64,000 nucleotides of DNA from NCBI RefSeq assembly GCF_026342735.1, contig NZ_JAPEMM010000001.1:1984001-2048000 (forward strand), written 5' to 3'. Source of the stretch: Streptomyces sp. NBC_00193. GTDB taxonomy: Bacteria; Actinomycetota; Actinomycetes; Streptomycetales; Streptomycetaceae. Positions 10,788 through 19,502 of this stretch are shown here, in pieces; the stretch's first letter is position 1; every line of letters begins with the position of its first letter. The translations under genes were made by a program, and so were the position numbers. The notes beneath the pieces were generated by a model, which was not told the DNA's origin, ran no database searches, and worked only from the letters and a program-made list of their open reading frames with translations.

Positions 10788-10893
10788 GTCTCTCACCTGA
10801 ATCCGGGTCGTGGCCGTAGCCGCGCCCGGTTGCGCCGCACGGCACTGCATCTAAGTACGTACCTGCGCACACACGTCCGAGAAGGAGTGTGGA

Positions 10894-10967
10894 GCAGGGC
10901 CGGAGGGACTCGAACCCCCAACCGCTGGTTTTGGAGACCAGTGCTCTACCAATTGAGCTACGACCCT
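10894..10967 (-). tRNA. tRNA-Trp (CCA anticodon)
   Basis: The minus strand folds as a 74-base tRNA: acceptor AGGGTCG paired with CGGCCCT, D-arm TAGCTCAATTGGTAGAGCA, anticodon loop CTCCAAA (CCA) on a CTGGT/ACCAG stem, and T-arm GGTTCGAGTC. The 3' CCA is not encoded. A single tRNA-Trp upstream of secE-nusG is a widespread bacterial arrangement. Confidence 0.97.
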
Positions 10968-11158
10968 TTGCGTGCCCCAACCTACCGCATCCAGACGAGT
11001 GCACGGTGTGCTCACGCTCTGCAGCGGTTGACTTGGGCCAACGACGGTTGAGTGTACGTGGTCCGGGCCCTGACGTCGAACAGCATCCTCCGGAGAGCGG
11101 CCGTCCGGTAACTGAAACGGAGTGCGGCGCTCGTTTCGCGTCTGGGACGATTGGCCGC

Positions 11159-12385
11159 ATGACCTCTGAAACGCCTTCCGCCGAGCGCCGCGTATCCGCC
11201 CGTATCGGTGCCATCTCCGAGTCCGCCACCCTCGCCGTCGACGCCAAGGCCAAGGCCCTCAAGGCCGCCGGGCGTCCGGTGATCGGTTTCGGAGCGGGTG
11301 AGCCCGACTTCCCCACCCCGGACTACATCGTCGACGCCGCGGTCGAGGCCTGCCGCAACCCCAAGTACCACCGCTACACCCCGGCCGGCGGTCTGCCCGA
11401 GCTGAAGGCCGCCATCGCCGCGAAGACGCTGCGCGACTCCGGCTACGAGGTCGACGCGTCCCAGGTCCTGGTGACCAACGGCGGCAAGCAGGCGATCTAC
11501 GAGGCGTTCGCGGCCATCCTGGACCCGGGTGACGAGGTCATCGTCCCGGCGCCGTACTGGACCACGTACCCGGAGTCGATCCGTCTCGCCGGCGGTGTCC
11601 CGGTCGAGGTCGTCGCCGACGAGACCACCGGTTACCGGGTCTCCGTCGAGCAGCTCGAAGCGGCCCGCACCGAGCGCACGAAGGTCGTCCTCTTCGTCTC
11701 CCCGTCGAACCCGACCGGCGCCGTCTACTCCGAGGCCGACGCCGAGGCGATCGGCCGCTGGGCCGTCGAGAAGGGCCTGTGGGTCCTGACCGACGAGATC
11801 TACGAGCACCTGGTCTACGGCGACGCGAAGTTCGTCTCCCTCCCGGCGATCGTTCCCGAGCTCGCCGACAAGTGCATCATCGTCAACGGCGTCGCCAAGA
11901 CGTACGCCATGACGGGCTGGCGCGTGGGCTGGGTCATCGGCCCGAAGGACGTGGTCAAGGCCGCGACCAACCTGCAGTCGCACGCCACCTCCAACGTCTC
12001 CAACGTGGCCCAGGTCGCGGCGCTGGCCGCCGTCTCCGGCAACCTGGACGCCGTCCACGAGATGCGCACCGCCTTCGACCGCCGCCGCCAGACGATGGTG
12101 CGGATGCTGAACGAGATCGACGGCGTCTTCTGCCCGACCCCCGAGGGTGCCTTCTACGTCTACCCGGCGGTCAAGGACGTCCTCGGCAAGGAGATCCGCG
12201 GCAAGCGCCCGCAGACCTCCGTCGAGCTCGCGGCCCTGATCCTGGACGAGGCCGAGGTCGCCGTCGTTCCGGGCGAGGCCTTCGGCACCCCCGGCTACCT
12301 GCGCCTCTCCTACGCCCTGGGCGACGAGGACCTGGTCGAGGGCGTCTCCCGCATCCAGAAGCTCCTCGCGGAGGCGAAGGCCTAG
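11159..12385 (+). CDS. aspC: Aspartate aminotransferase (class I, PLP)
   Basis: It transfers the amino group between aspartate and 2-oxoglutarate, using pyridoxal phosphate. It has 408 residues from ATG 11159 ([20 protein letters not shown]). Motifs include [11 protein letters not shown], the [15 protein letters not shown] segment, the [10 protein letters not shown] block, the tyrosine-containing [12 protein letters not shown], the Schiff-base lysine in [16 protein letters not shown], and the C-terminal arginine in YLRLSYA. This is the Igamma-type enzyme common in actinobacteria. No strong Shine-Dalgarno precedes the ATG, so the message may be leaderless or nearly so. It is divergent from tRNA-Trp/secE. 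Confidence 0.93.
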   Translation: MTSETPSAERRVSARIGAISESATLAVDAKAKALKAAGRPVIGFGAGEPDFPTPDYIVDAAVEACRNPKYHRYTPAGGLPELKAAIAAKTLRDSGYEVDASQVLVTNGGKQAIYEAFAAILDPGDEVIVPAPYWTTYPESIRLAGGVPVEVVADETTGYRVSVEQLEAARTERTKVVLFVSPSNPTGAVYSEADAEAIGRWAVEKGLWVLTDEIYEHLVYGDAKFVSLPAIVPELADKCIIVNGVAKTYAMTGWRVGWVIGPKDVVKAATNLQSHATSNVSNVAQVAALAAVSGNLDAVHEMRTAFDRRRQTMVRMLNEIDGVFCPTPEGAFYVYPAVKDVLGKEIRGKRPQTSVELAALILDEAEVAVVPGEAFGTPGYLRLSYALGDEDLVEGVSRIQKLLAEAKA

Positions 12386-12410
12386 GCCTCCGGCGGTTCC
12401 GCAGCCAGAC

Positions 12411-12448
12411 CCTGAGCGGCGGCTTCCCTGTGGGGGCCGCCGCTCAGG
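12411..12448 (+). terminator. Terminator downstream of aspartate aminotransferase
   Basis: A perfect 13-bp stem (CCTGAGCGGCGGC / GCCGCCGCTCAGG) with a 12-base loop lies 25 bases after the stop. The rest of the gap up to the adenosine deaminase gene holds a dispersed repeat and no gene. Confidence 0.75.
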
Positions 12449-12504
12449 CATTTCCGGGACCTCCCGCCGCCGGCGGTCACGTGCGGTCCGACGCCTGCCG
12501 AATC

Positions 12505-12560
12505 CAGCCCCGCCGGCGTTTGAGGCGCGGGGTCCGGGGCGGAGCCCCGGGGAACGGTGG
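12505..12560. repeat. Dispersed Streptomyces intergenic repeat, copy 1
   Basis: The sequence AGCCCCGCCGGCGTTTGAGG, followed by GCGGGGTCCGGGGCGGAGCC, recurs in inverted orientation near 42,930-42,975 and degenerately near 43,010-43,075. It is an imperfect palindrome placed only between genes, like short repeats scattered in many Streptomyces chromosomes. Function unknown. Confidence 0.65.
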
Positions 12561-12691
12561 AAGGGCGGGTAGGGGACAGCCCCGCGCAGCGCCGCCCCCG
12601 CGCACCCCGACCCCACGGATTTACGTTCGGGCAAGGACCCGTTCAGGGAATCGGGCTGCCGATCGGGTGACAAGTGCGGCAGGATCACCAG

Positions 12692-13711
12692 ATGGAGCAC
12701 GCACGCGATCTCACGCTTCTGCCGAAAGCCCACCTCCACCTGCACTTCACCGGCTCGATGCGCCCGTCGACCCTGCTGGAGCTCGCCGACAAGTACGGCG
12801 TCCGCCTCCCGGACGCCCTCACCTCCGGCGAGCCACCGAAGCTCCGCGCCACGGACGAACGCGGCTGGTTCCGCTTCCAGCGGCTCTACGACGCCGCCCG
12901 CTCCTGCCTGCGCGAGCCCGACGACATCCGCCGCCTGGTCCGCGAGGCCGCGGAGGAGGACGTGCGCGACGGCAGCGGCTGGCTGGAGATCCAGGTGGAT
13001 CCCACCTCCTACGCCCCCCTCCTCGGCGGGATGATCCCCGCCGTCGAGATCATCCTCGACGCCGTGGACGCCGCCTCCCGCGAGACCGGCCTCGGCATGC
13101 GGGTCGTCATCGCGGCCAACCGCATGAAGCACCCCCTCGACGCCCGCACCCTGGCCCGGCTCGCCGTCCGCTACGCCGACCGCGGCATCGTCGGCTTCGG
13201 CCTCTCCAACGACGAGCGCCGCGGCATGGCCCGCGACTTCGACCGGGCCTTCGCCATCGCCCGCGAGGGCGGACTCCTCGCGGCCCCGCACGGCGGCGAG
13301 CTCACCGGCCCGTCCTCCGTCCGCGACTGCCTCGACGATCTGCACGCCGCCCGCATCGGGCACGGCGTACGGGCCGCCGAGGATCCCCGCCTGCTCAAAC
13401 GGCTCGCCGACCGGCAGATCACCTGCGAGGTCTGCCCGGCGTCCAACGTCGCCCTCGGGGTCTACGAACGCCACGAGGACGTCCCGCTGCGCACCCTCTT
13501 CGAGGCCGGGGTCCCGATGGCTCTCGGTGCGGACGATCCGCTGCTCTTCGGGTCCCGGCTCGCAGCCCAGTACGAGATCGCCCGCCGGCACCACGCCTTC
13601 ACCGACGCGGAGCTCGCGGAGCTGGCCCGCCAGTCGGTGCGCGGCAGTGCCGCGCCCGCCGGCGTGCAGGAGAAGCTGCTGGCCGGGATCGACCACTGGA
13701 TCGCCTCGTAG
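12692..13711 (+). CDS. add: Adenosine deaminase family protein
   Basis: It probably hydrolyses adenosine (or a related purine) to inosine with a bound metal ion, for purine salvage. It has 339 residues from ATG 12692 (MEHARDLTLLPKAHLHLHFT), chosen over a GTG 18 bases upstream because the family begins close to the HxH motif. Metal and catalytic motifs are present: HLHLHFTGS, PHGGE, RIGHGVRA and the GADDPLLFG segment (NTDDP or similar in most homologues). Members of this group also deaminate other purines or modified adenines, so the exact substrate is not certain. It reads the same way as aspC but is separated by a terminator and 300 bases. Confidence 0.85.
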   Translation: MEHARDLTLLPKAHLHLHFTGSMRPSTLLELADKYGVRLPDALTSGEPPKLRATDERGWFRFQRLYDAARSCLREPDDIRRLVREAAEEDVRDGSGWLEIQVDPTSYAPLLGGMIPAVEIILDAVDAASRETGLGMRVVIAANRMKHPLDARTLARLAVRYADRGIVGFGLSNDERRGMARDFDRAFAIAREGGLLAAPHGGELTGPSSVRDCLDDLHAARIGHGVRAAEDPRLLKRLADRQITCEVCPASNVALGVYERHEDVPLRTLFEAGVPMALGADDPLLFGSRLAAQYEIARRHHAFTDAELAELARQSVRGSAAPAGVQEKLLAGIDHWIAS

Positions 13712-13732
13712 CCCCGGCGGCGCGTCAGCCGG

Positions 13733-14149
13733 TCAGCGCGTGAGCCGCAGGTCGCCCTCGTGGCAGTCGGCGCGCACCCGCGCGCCGTCCGGGAAGCCGA
13801 TCTCCAGGTGGGTGCGCCCCTGCGCGGGCAGGGCGAACTCGGCGACCGATTCCACGGTGTCGCCGAGGTGGCGCAGGAAGGGGTGGTACCCGAGGTCCTC
13901 GCCGACCTCGATGCGGCCCCACTCCCCCATGTCGTAGGGCTCGTGCGGCGCCTCGGATTCCACGATGAGGCAGGCGTCGGACCCGGTGGTGATCCGGGTG
14001 GACTCGCCGTCGCTGTCGAGGAGCCAGACGTCGAGGGGCGCCTCGGAGCGTTCGCCGTCGCTGATGTGCCAGGACGCGACGACCCTTCTGATCGTGCGTC
14101 CCACCAGCCGGGTGGGGTCCGTACCGGCCCCGTGCAGGGGACAGAGCAT
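13733..14149 (-). CDS. Hypothetical protein, 138 aa
   Basis: I do not recognise a named family. The protein begins MLCPLHGAGTDPTRLVGRTI and has no signal peptide or membrane segment. Visible blocks are VVASWHISDGERSEAPLDVW and GEDLGYHPFLRHLGDTVESV; Trp, Asp and Glu are frequent, suggesting a soluble beta-rich domain. It starts 15 bases after the murB stop, so the two are probably one transcript. It ends 22 bases from the convergent adenosine deaminase gene. Confidence 0.7.
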   Translation of the reverse strand: MLCPLHGAGTDPTRLVGRTIRRVVASWHISDGERSEAPLDVWLLDSDGESTRITTGSDACLIVESEAPHEPYDMGEWGRIEVGEDLGYHPFLRHLGDTVESVAEFALPAQGRTHLEIGFPDGARVRADCHEGDLRLTR

Positions 14150-14164
14150 GGGGGCCGGGACTCC

Positions 14165-15220
14165 TCAGATGCTGACGCCGACCGTCACCGGCTCGTTGAC
14201 CAGGGTGACGCCGAAGGCTGCGTGGACGCCCGCGACCACCTCGCGGGCCAGGGCGAGGAGGTCTTCGGTGGTGGCCTCGCCCCGGTTGGTGAGGGCGAGG
14301 GTGTGCTTGGTGGAGATGCGGGCGGGGCCGTCGCCGTAGCCCTTGGTGAAACCGGCCTTGTCGATGAGCCAGGCCGCGCTGGTCTTCGTACGGCCCTCGC
14401 CGGCCGGGTACGCGGGCGGGGCGGTCCCGGGGCCGAGCCGCTCCTGGGCGCGGGCGAGGAAGGCGGCGTACGCCTCGTCGCCGAGGATCGGGTTGTGGAA
14501 GAAGGAGCCGGCCGACCAGGTGTCGTGGTCGGCGGGGTCGAGGACCATGCCCTTGCCGGCGCGCAGCCGCAGGACGGTCTCGCGGGCCTGCGCCGCGGGC
14601 ACCCGGTCGCCGGCCTCGACGCCGAGGGCGCGGGCCGTCTCGGGGTACTTGACCGGCGCGGACAGGCCTCCCGCGTCTTCCAGGGCGAAGCGGACGCGCA
14701 GGACGACGTACCGGTCGGGCTGGTGCTTGAAGAGGCTGTCGCGGTACGCGAACGCGCAGTCGGCGGCCGAGAGCGTGACCGTTTCCCCGCGGGTGCGGTC
14801 GTAGGCGACGACCTCGGTGATCGTGTCGCAGACCTCCTGGCCGTACGCCCCGACGTTCTGGATCGGGGTGGCGCCGGCCGAGCCGGGGATCCCGGCGAGG
14901 CATTCGATGCCCGCGAGCCCGGCGTCGACGACGCGGGCCACGGCCTCGCTCCAGTTCTCGCCGGCCGCGAGTTCCAGCCGGGTCCCGTCGAGCGCGAACC
15001 CGGTGGTCGCGATCCGCAGGGCGGTGCCGTCGAAGCCCTGGTCGCCGATGACCAGGTTGCTGCCGCCGCCGATGACCAGGAGCGGGGTGCCGCTCTCGTC
15101 CGCGGCGCGCACGGTGGCGACGACCTCGGCGTCGGTGGTCGCGGTGACCAGCCGGGCGGCGGGGCCGCCGAGCCGGAAGGTGGTCAGCGGGGCGAGGGGG
15201 GCGTCGTGGAGTTCCTGCAC
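14165..15220 (-). CDS. murB: UDP-N-acetylmuramate dehydrogenase
   Basis: MurB reduces UDP-GlcNAc-enolpyruvate to UDP-MurNAc with NADPH and FAD, an early cytoplasmic step of peptidoglycan synthesis. It has 351 residues from GTG 15220 (VQELHDAPLAPLTTFRLGGP). The FAD-binding block is LLVIGGGSNLVIGD. The segment IPGSAGATPIQNVGAYGQE, the YRDSLFK block, the active-site serine in SAGSFFHNP and the C-terminal glutamate in VNEPVTVGV are all present. The frame continues upstream to 15316, but that extension is Pro/Arg-rich and unlike MurB. Confidence 0.95.
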   Translation of the reverse strand: MQELHDAPLAPLTTFRLGGPAARLVTATTDAEVVATVRAADESGTPLLVIGGGSNLVIGDQGFDGTALRIATTGFALDGTRLELAAGENWSEAVARVVDAGLAGIECLAGIPGSAGATPIQNVGAYGQEVCDTITEVVAYDRTRGETVTLSAADCAFAYRDSLFKHQPDRYVVLRVRFALEDAGGLSAPVKYPETARALGVEAGDRVPAAQARETVLRLRAGKGMVLDPADHDTWSAGSFFHNPILGDEAYAAFLARAQERLGPGTAPPAYPAGEGRTKTSAAWLIDKAGFTKGYGDGPARISTKHTLALTNRGEATTEDLLALAREVVAGVHAAFGVTLVNEPVTVGVSI

Positions 15221-15312
15221 GTGGACAAGAGTACGGTCCGCGTCCCCCCGAGCAGGCGGGGCCACGGACCGTACGCGTACCGCAGGGCCGTACGGGGCCG
15301 GAACGGCCCCCT

Positions 15313-15753
15313 TCACCCGCGGTCCGACTGCTGCTCCTTGTCCGCCTGCTGGCCCGCCTGCTTCTCCGCCTGCTCGGCGAGGCGGCGCTCCGCCTCGGCC
15401 CAGCCGATGGGGAGCTCGCTCGCCGGGACGGTCCAGAAGACGAACGCGGCCTCCTTGGTATAGGCGGCGGCCGCCCGGGAGCTGGAACGGTGCGGTTCGC
15501 TGCCCGCGAAGCGGTAGAGCGCGTCCCGGTCCTCCCAGGCGGACAGGGTCAGGAAGGTGCGGCGCAGGACCCGGGCCCGCAGGGCGACCCCGTGGGCGCC
15601 GGGTGCCTTGCGCGTCTGGAGGACGATGCCGGGCGACCTCAGGAAGAACTTCAGCGCTCCGGTGAGGCTGGCGGTCTCGAAGCGGGAGGCCATGACGTAG
15701 ACCTCGGCGCCGGGGGCGGGGCGGGTGGGCGTGGACCAGGGGATGTCGGGCAT
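15313..15753 (-). CDS. Spheroidene-monooxygenase/ABM-like protein
   Basis: A soluble protein of 146 residues starting at ATG 15753 (MPDIPWSTPTRPAPGAEVYV). The core VYVMASRFETASLTGALKFF, TFLTLSAWEDRDALYRFAGS and the FVFWTVPASELPIGWAEAER segment look like the dimeric alpha/beta-barrel monooxygenase-like group (DUF3291 and CrtA-like proteins). The C-terminus is a charged Glu/Gln/Lys helix. Function is not known. A pentamer tandem repeat lies directly upstream. It sits between the efflux gene and murB, both on the same strand. Confidence 0.7.
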   Translation of the reverse strand: MPDIPWSTPTRPAPGAEVYVMASRFETASLTGALKFFLRSPGIVLQTRKAPGAHGVALRARVLRRTFLTLSAWEDRDALYRFAGSEPHRSSSRAAAAYTKEAAFVFWTVPASELPIGWAEAERRLAEQAEKQAGQQADKEQQSDRG

Positions 15754-15770
15754 GACGGGCCTTTCCTCGC

Positions 15771-15820
15771 TCGTGACGTGACGTGACGTGTCATGACGTG
15801 TCGTGTCGTGTCGTGTCGTA
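15771..15820. repeat. Pentanucleotide tandem repeat
   Basis: About ten copies of CGTGA and CGTGT occur back to back, 17 bases upstream of the ABM-like start codon. The run lies where a promoter or 5' leader of that gene is expected, so changes in copy number could alter expression. Confidence 0.8.
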
Positions 15821-15880
15821 CGGAACTGCGTGCGGAGCGGCGGCTGCGGTTCCCCCCGCCGGCCGGCGAGCGGGACCCGC

Positions 15881-17404
15881 TCAGACGGCCGCCTTCTCGG
15901 TGGCGCGCCCGCCGGCCGGGACCGCGCCCTGGCCGTCCGCCGGGAGCTCGCCCGTCGGGAGCGCACCCGTCGGCAGGTCACCGACCGGGCTGCCCGCCGC
16001 CGGCAGGGACGCCGCGGCCCGGGCCTTCTCCGTGGCCCGGCCGGGAAGCAGCAGGGCCAGGACGGCCGCCAGGGCGACGGCGGCGCCGCCGATCCAGAGG
16101 GCGGGGACGGTGCCGTCGGTGAAGGACTGCCCGGACTGGTAGCCGCCCTGGGCGGAGAAGACGGAGGCGAGGACGGCGACGCCGAGGGCTCCGCCGACTT
16201 CGCGCAGGGCGCTGTTGGCGCCGGCGGCCTTGCCCTGGTCGGCGGGGGCGACGGTGGACATGAGGGCGTTGGAGGCGGGAGCGAAGAACAGGCCCATCCC
16301 GATGCCACTGATGATCATCGCGGGGAGCTGGGTGGCGTAGGAGACTTCGGTGCCCAGGATCACGGCGAACCAGCCGAGGCCGATGGCCTGGAGCGCCAGC
16401 CCGGCGACCACGACGGGGCGGCTGCCGATCCGGTCGGAGAGGATCCCGGAGATCGGGGCGGCGATCATGGGCATCGCGGTCCAGGGGAGCATGCGCAGCC
16501 CGGCTTCGGTGGGCGAGTAGCCGAGGACGCCCTGGAGGAACTGGCTCAGCAGGAAGATCGAGCCGAACATCCCGACGAACATCAGCAGGCTCGCCATGTT
16601 GATGCCGAAGAAGCCCCGGTCCCGGAAGAGCCGCATGGGGAGCACCGGGTTGGCGTTGCGGAAGCCGTGGTGGATGAACCCGCCCACGAGCGCGGCCCCC
16701 ACCAGCAGTGCGGTGAGCACGGACGGGCTGGTCCAGCCGTGCGCGTTGGCGTTGACCAGGCCGTAGACGATGCCGAAGAGCCCGCCGCTGATGAGCAGGG
16801 TGCCGGGGACGTCGAGCTTCGCCTGCGGGGCGGTGGACTCGCCGAGCCGCATCCGGGAGAGCGGCATGAGGGCCAGCCCGATCGGGACGTTCAGCCAGAA
16901 GATCCACTGCCAGGAGATGTGCTCGGTGAGGCTGCCGCCGATGAGCGGCCCGCTCGCGACGGCGAGGCCGGTGAGGGCTCCGTAGATGCCGAGGGCCATG
17001 CCGCGCCGGGCGGCGGGGACGGCGACGGTCAGCAGCGTGAGCGAGAGGGGCATCATGATCGCCGCGCCGACACCCTGGACGGCTCGGGCGGCGATGAGCT
17101 CGTTGATGCCGGGCGACAGGGCCGCGGCGGCGGAGGCGACGGTGAACACGGCCGTACCGGCGATGAAGAGCCGGCGGCGGCCGAACCGGTCACCGAGGGC
17201 CGCGCCGAACATGAGCAGGACGGCGAAGGTGAGCGTGTACGCGTTCACCGTCCACTCCAGGTCCTCCAGCTTCCCGCCGAGGTCCTCGCGGATGGAGGGG
17301 AGGGCGGTGGTGACCACGAGGTTGTCGAGCGCGGCCATGAAGCTGGCGGCCCCGGTGATGACGAGGGCCCAGACCGCAGGCCCGCGAAGCTTGGTGTCTT
17401 GCAC
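15881..17404 (-). CDS. DHA2-type MFS drug efflux transporter
   Basis: A proton-driven exporter of the 14-helix DHA2 (EmrB/QacA) family in the cytoplasmic membrane. It has 507 residues from GTG 17404 (VQDTKLRGPAVWALVITGAA), chosen because GGGGGGA lies 4 bases upstream; a TTG 12 bases further up is possible but lacks a site. Family motifs are SFMAALDNLVVTTALPSI and GAALGDRFGRRRLFIAGT. The segment RAVQGVGAAIMMPLSLTLL is motif C-like, and many hydrophobic helices follow. The C-terminal tail (about 45 residues) is rich in Gly/Pro/Ala. The upstream tetR-family gene and matching operators suggest repression until a drug is sensed. Substrate unknown. Confidence 0.92.
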   Translation of the reverse strand: MQDTKLRGPAVWALVITGAASFMAALDNLVVTTALPSIREDLGGKLEDLEWTVNAYTLTFAVLLMFGAALGDRFGRRRLFIAGTAVFTVASAAAALSPGINELIAARAVQGVGAAIMMPLSLTLLTVAVPAARRGMALGIYGALTGLAVASGPLIGGSLTEHISWQWIFWLNVPIGLALMPLSRMRLGESTAPQAKLDVPGTLLISGGLFGIVYGLVNANAHGWTSPSVLTALLVGAALVGGFIHHGFRNANPVLPMRLFRDRGFFGINMASLLMFVGMFGSIFLLSQFLQGVLGYSPTEAGLRMLPWTAMPMIAAPISGILSDRIGSRPVVVAGLALQAIGLGWFAVILGTEVSYATQLPAMIISGIGMGLFFAPASNALMSTVAPADQGKAAGANSALREVGGALGVAVLASVFSAQGGYQSGQSFTDGTVPALWIGGAAVALAAVLALLLPGRATEKARAAASLPAAGSPVGDLPTGALPTGELPADGQGAVPAGGRATEKAAV

Positions 17405-17416
17405 GATTCCCCCCAA

Positions 17417-17440
17417 AAACTAGTTATTGATCACTAACTT
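17417..17440. promoter_or_regulatory. Candidate TetR operator before the MFS gene
   Basis: This 24-bp site has half-sites AAACTAGT and ACTAACTT separated by 8 bases. It matches the perfect palindrome upstream of the tetR gene in 14 of 16 half-site positions. It lies 13 bases before the MFS start, where bound repressor would block transcription. Confidence 0.7.
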
Positions 17441-17500
17441 CAGCGGACAGACGTGTGCCCTGCACGGGCCGCCACACTCAGCCCCACTCGGCCGTACGCG

Positions 17501-18055
17501 CTACTGAGCCCGACCGCCCGGGTACAAGCCTTCCCAGACCCGGTGCTCGGGAGGGAACCCCATGGCGGACAGGGTGTTGATGAGCATTCCGTACGCGAGG
17601 AAGCTGGTCGTCTCCTTCACGTCCCCCCCGAGCGGCACGTGCAGGGTGTCCCACAACTCCATCCAGGCGGCCCGCACCATCTCACCGAACTCCGGCTCTC
17701 CGGCAGCCTCGGCGGCGGCGACGGTTACGTACGTCTGGAGCAGCATCTGCAGCTTGTCGGGGTGCTCGGCGATCAGGTTCATGTACGCCTCGCTCATCAC
17801 CTGGATCGCGTCCTCGCCCTGGAGACCCTTGCCGGCCTCGGCCAAGACGAGCCGGATGTCCTCCATGCAGCGGGCGGCGGCGGCCAGGAAGATGGCCTGC
17901 TTGTTCGGGAAGAGCCGGAAGAGGTACGGCTGGGACACCCCGACCCGCTTGGCGATCGCCTCGGTGGAGGTCCCGTAGTACCCGCCCCGAGCGAACTCGC
18001 CCATCGCCGCCAGGATGACGCTCTCGCGCCGCTCTTCCGCACTCATCCTTGCCAT
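17501..18055 (-). CDS. TetR-family transcriptional regulator
   Basis: A DNA-binding repressor of 184 residues (MARMSAEERRESVILAAMGE). The N-terminal helix-turn-helix is clear (GYYGTSTEAIAKRVGVSQPY, then LFRLFPNKQAIFLAA). The C-terminal half is all-helical and presumably binds a ligand. It precedes the MFS gene by about 100 bases on the same strand, and matching palindromes lie in front of both genes, so it probably represses itself and the pump. Confidence 0.92.
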   Translation of the reverse strand: MARMSAEERRESVILAAMGEFARGGYYGTSTEAIAKRVGVSQPYLFRLFPNKQAIFLAAAARCMEDIRLVLAEAGKGLQGEDAIQVMSEAYMNLIAEHPDKLQMLLQTYVTVAAAEAAGEPEFGEMVRAAWMELWDTLHVPLGGDVKETTSFLAYGMLINTLSAMGFPPEHRVWEGLYPGGRAQ

Positions 18056-18062
18056 GCTTAAA

Positions 18063-18086
18063 AGTTAGTACTCAATCACTAACTTG
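18063..18086. promoter_or_regulatory. Candidate TetR autoregulatory operator
   Basis: A perfect inverted repeat, AAGTTAGT and ACTAACTT with an 8-base spacer, lies 8 bases upstream of the tetR-family start codon. The same 3' half-site is repeated before the MFS gene. Confidence 0.75.
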
Positions 18087-18116
18087 GCAAGGCTCGCCCC
18101 GAAACACCCGCCAAAA

Positions 18117-18156
18117 AGGCCCTGACCTGCGAGTTTCCTCGCCGGCCAGGGCCTTG
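18117..18156 (-). terminator. Rho-independent terminator downstream of the MaoC pair
   Basis: On the minus strand a stem with AAGGCCCTG / CAGGGCCTT and an inner GC-rich part is followed by TTTTT. It ends the transcript of the two dehydratase genes before tetR. Confidence 0.8.
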
Positions 18157-18211
18157 TCGGTAACGCACCCCGGGGCTTCATGGCGCCACGGCGGGACGGT
18201 CAGGGGGATCC

Positions 18212-18640
18212 CTACGCGAGAGCGACCACCGCGCGCGACATCCCCAGGATCTTCTGCCCGGCGCTGGTGGCCGTCAGGTCGACCCGCACCCGGTTGTCGT
18301 CCAGCTTCGCCGCGACCTTGGCGGTGACCTCGATCAGCGCGCCCTGTCCGTCGTTCGGGACGACGACCGGCTTCGTGAACCGCACCCCGTACTCGACGAC
18401 CGCACCCGGGTCGCCGACCCAGTCGGTCACCACGCGGATCGCCTCGGCCATGGTGAACATGCCGTGGGCGATCACGTCGGGCAGTCCGACCTCGGTGGCG
18501 AACTTCTCGTTCCAGTGGATCGGGTTGAAGTCACCCGACGCACCCGCGTACCGCACCAGCGTCGCCCGCGTGACGGGGAAGGACGCCGCCGGCAGCTCGG
18601 TGCCGACCTCGACGTCGTCGTACTGGATCTGGGCAGCCAT
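18212..18640 (-). CDS. MaoC-like dehydratase (HadB type)
   Basis: A hot-dog-fold protein of 142 residues (MAAQIQYDDVEVGTELPAAS). The hydratase motif with catalytic Asp and His is seen in YAGASGDFNPIHWNEKFATE, followed by VIAHGMFTMAEA. It starts one base after the stop of the longer MaoC gene upstream, so the two products probably form a heterodimer like mycobacterial HadA-HadB, which dehydrates 3-hydroxyacyl-ACP in type II fatty acid synthesis. The exact chain-length role is inferred. Confidence 0.88.
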   Translation of the reverse strand: MAAQIQYDDVEVGTELPAASFPVTRATLVRYAGASGDFNPIHWNEKFATEVGLPDVIAHGMFTMAEAIRVVTDWVGDPGAVVEYGVRFTKPVVVPNDGQGALIEVTAKVAAKLDDNRVRVDLTATSAGQKILGMSRAVVALA

Positions 18641-18641
18641 C

Positions 18642-19133
18642 TCAGGCCTCCTCGGGGGCGGAACCGCCGGCGGCGGGAGCGGCGGCGGGCTCGGGCGCCC
18701 GGGAGACGAGCTTCGTCCAGGCGGTCACCACGTGCTCGCCGGACTCGTCGTGGACCTCACCGCGGATGTCGATGACGTCGTTGCCCGCGAGCGACTTGAT
18801 GGCCTCGATGGTCGAGGTCACCGTCAGCCGGTCCCCGGCCCGCACGGGACGGGTGTACGCGAACTTCTGGTCGCCGTGCACGACGCGGCTGTAGTCCAGC
18901 CCCAGCTGCGGGTCGTCGACGACCTGGCTGGCCGCCGCGAACGTGATGGCAAACACAAAGGTCGGCGGAGCGATCACGTCTTGGTGACCGAACGCCTTGG
19001 CTGCTTCGGGATCCGTGTACACCGGATTGGCGTCACCCACCGCGACCGCGAATTCGCGGATCTTCTCCCGGCCGACCTCGTACGGATCGGTGGGCGGGTA
19101 GCTCCGCCCCACGAAGGACTGGTCGAGCGCCAT
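18642..19133 (-). CDS. MaoC-like protein (HadA/HadC type, N-terminal FAS1-like dehydratase)
   Basis: A hot-dog-fold partner of 163 residues (MALDQSFVGRSYPPTDPYEV). The segments YEVGREKIREFAVAVGDANP and VIAPPTFVFAI are typical of the HadA/HadC group, which lacks the full catalytic His-Asp pair and helps bind the acyl chain. The C-terminus is an Ala/Pro/Gly tail. It forms a two-gene operon with the HadB-type gene. Confidence 0.88.
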   Translation of the reverse strand: MALDQSFVGRSYPPTDPYEVGREKIREFAVAVGDANPVYTDPEAAKAFGHQDVIAPPTFVFAITFAAASQVVDDPQLGLDYSRVVHGDQKFAYTRPVRAGDRLTVTSTIEAIKSLAGNDVIDIRGEVHDESGEHVVTAWTKLVSRAPEPAAAPAAGGSAPEEA

Positions 19134-19249
19134 GACTCCCTACCTCCCTGTTGAAACGATCTGTCGAAACGACACAAGGCCGCCCCCCAATGAAGGGGAC
19201 GACCTCATGACGGTATGACTGTGCCTGTTGTACGAGACTTCGCCAGTTG

Positions 19250-19414
19250 TTAGCGGGTCTCGCGGTGCGCGGTGTGCGAGTTGCAACGCGGGCAGTGCTT
19301 CTTCATCTCAAGACGGTCCGGGTTGTTACGCCGGTTCTTCTTGGTGATGTAGTTCCGCTCCTTGCACTCCACGCAGGCCAGCGTGATCTTCGGGCGGACG
19401 TCGGTGGCAGCCAC
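19250..19414 (-). CDS. rpmG: 50S ribosomal protein L33 (zinc-type)
   Basis: A 54-residue large-subunit protein near the E site. It starts at GTG 19414 ([20 protein letters not shown]) and keeps both CxxC pairs (Cys14/17 and Cys41/44), so it is the zinc-binding form; Streptomyces usually also has a Cys-free paralogue used when zinc is scarce. The gene lies between tRNA-Met and the MaoC pair, as is common in actinobacteria. Confidence 0.96.
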
Positions 19415-19502
19415 GTGAGTGCTCCTTGACGGACAATTGGACGGATGAACGCATAAAAGAGTAGCCGATCGGGAGACCGACCCCGCAATCGGCTACTGTG
19501 TG

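Noticed and set aside
11012..13696. Long minus-strand frame opposite the aminotransferase and adenosine deaminase genes
   Set aside because: Both plus-strand genes have full catalytic motifs; the mirror frame has none and spans intergenic repeats and a terminator.
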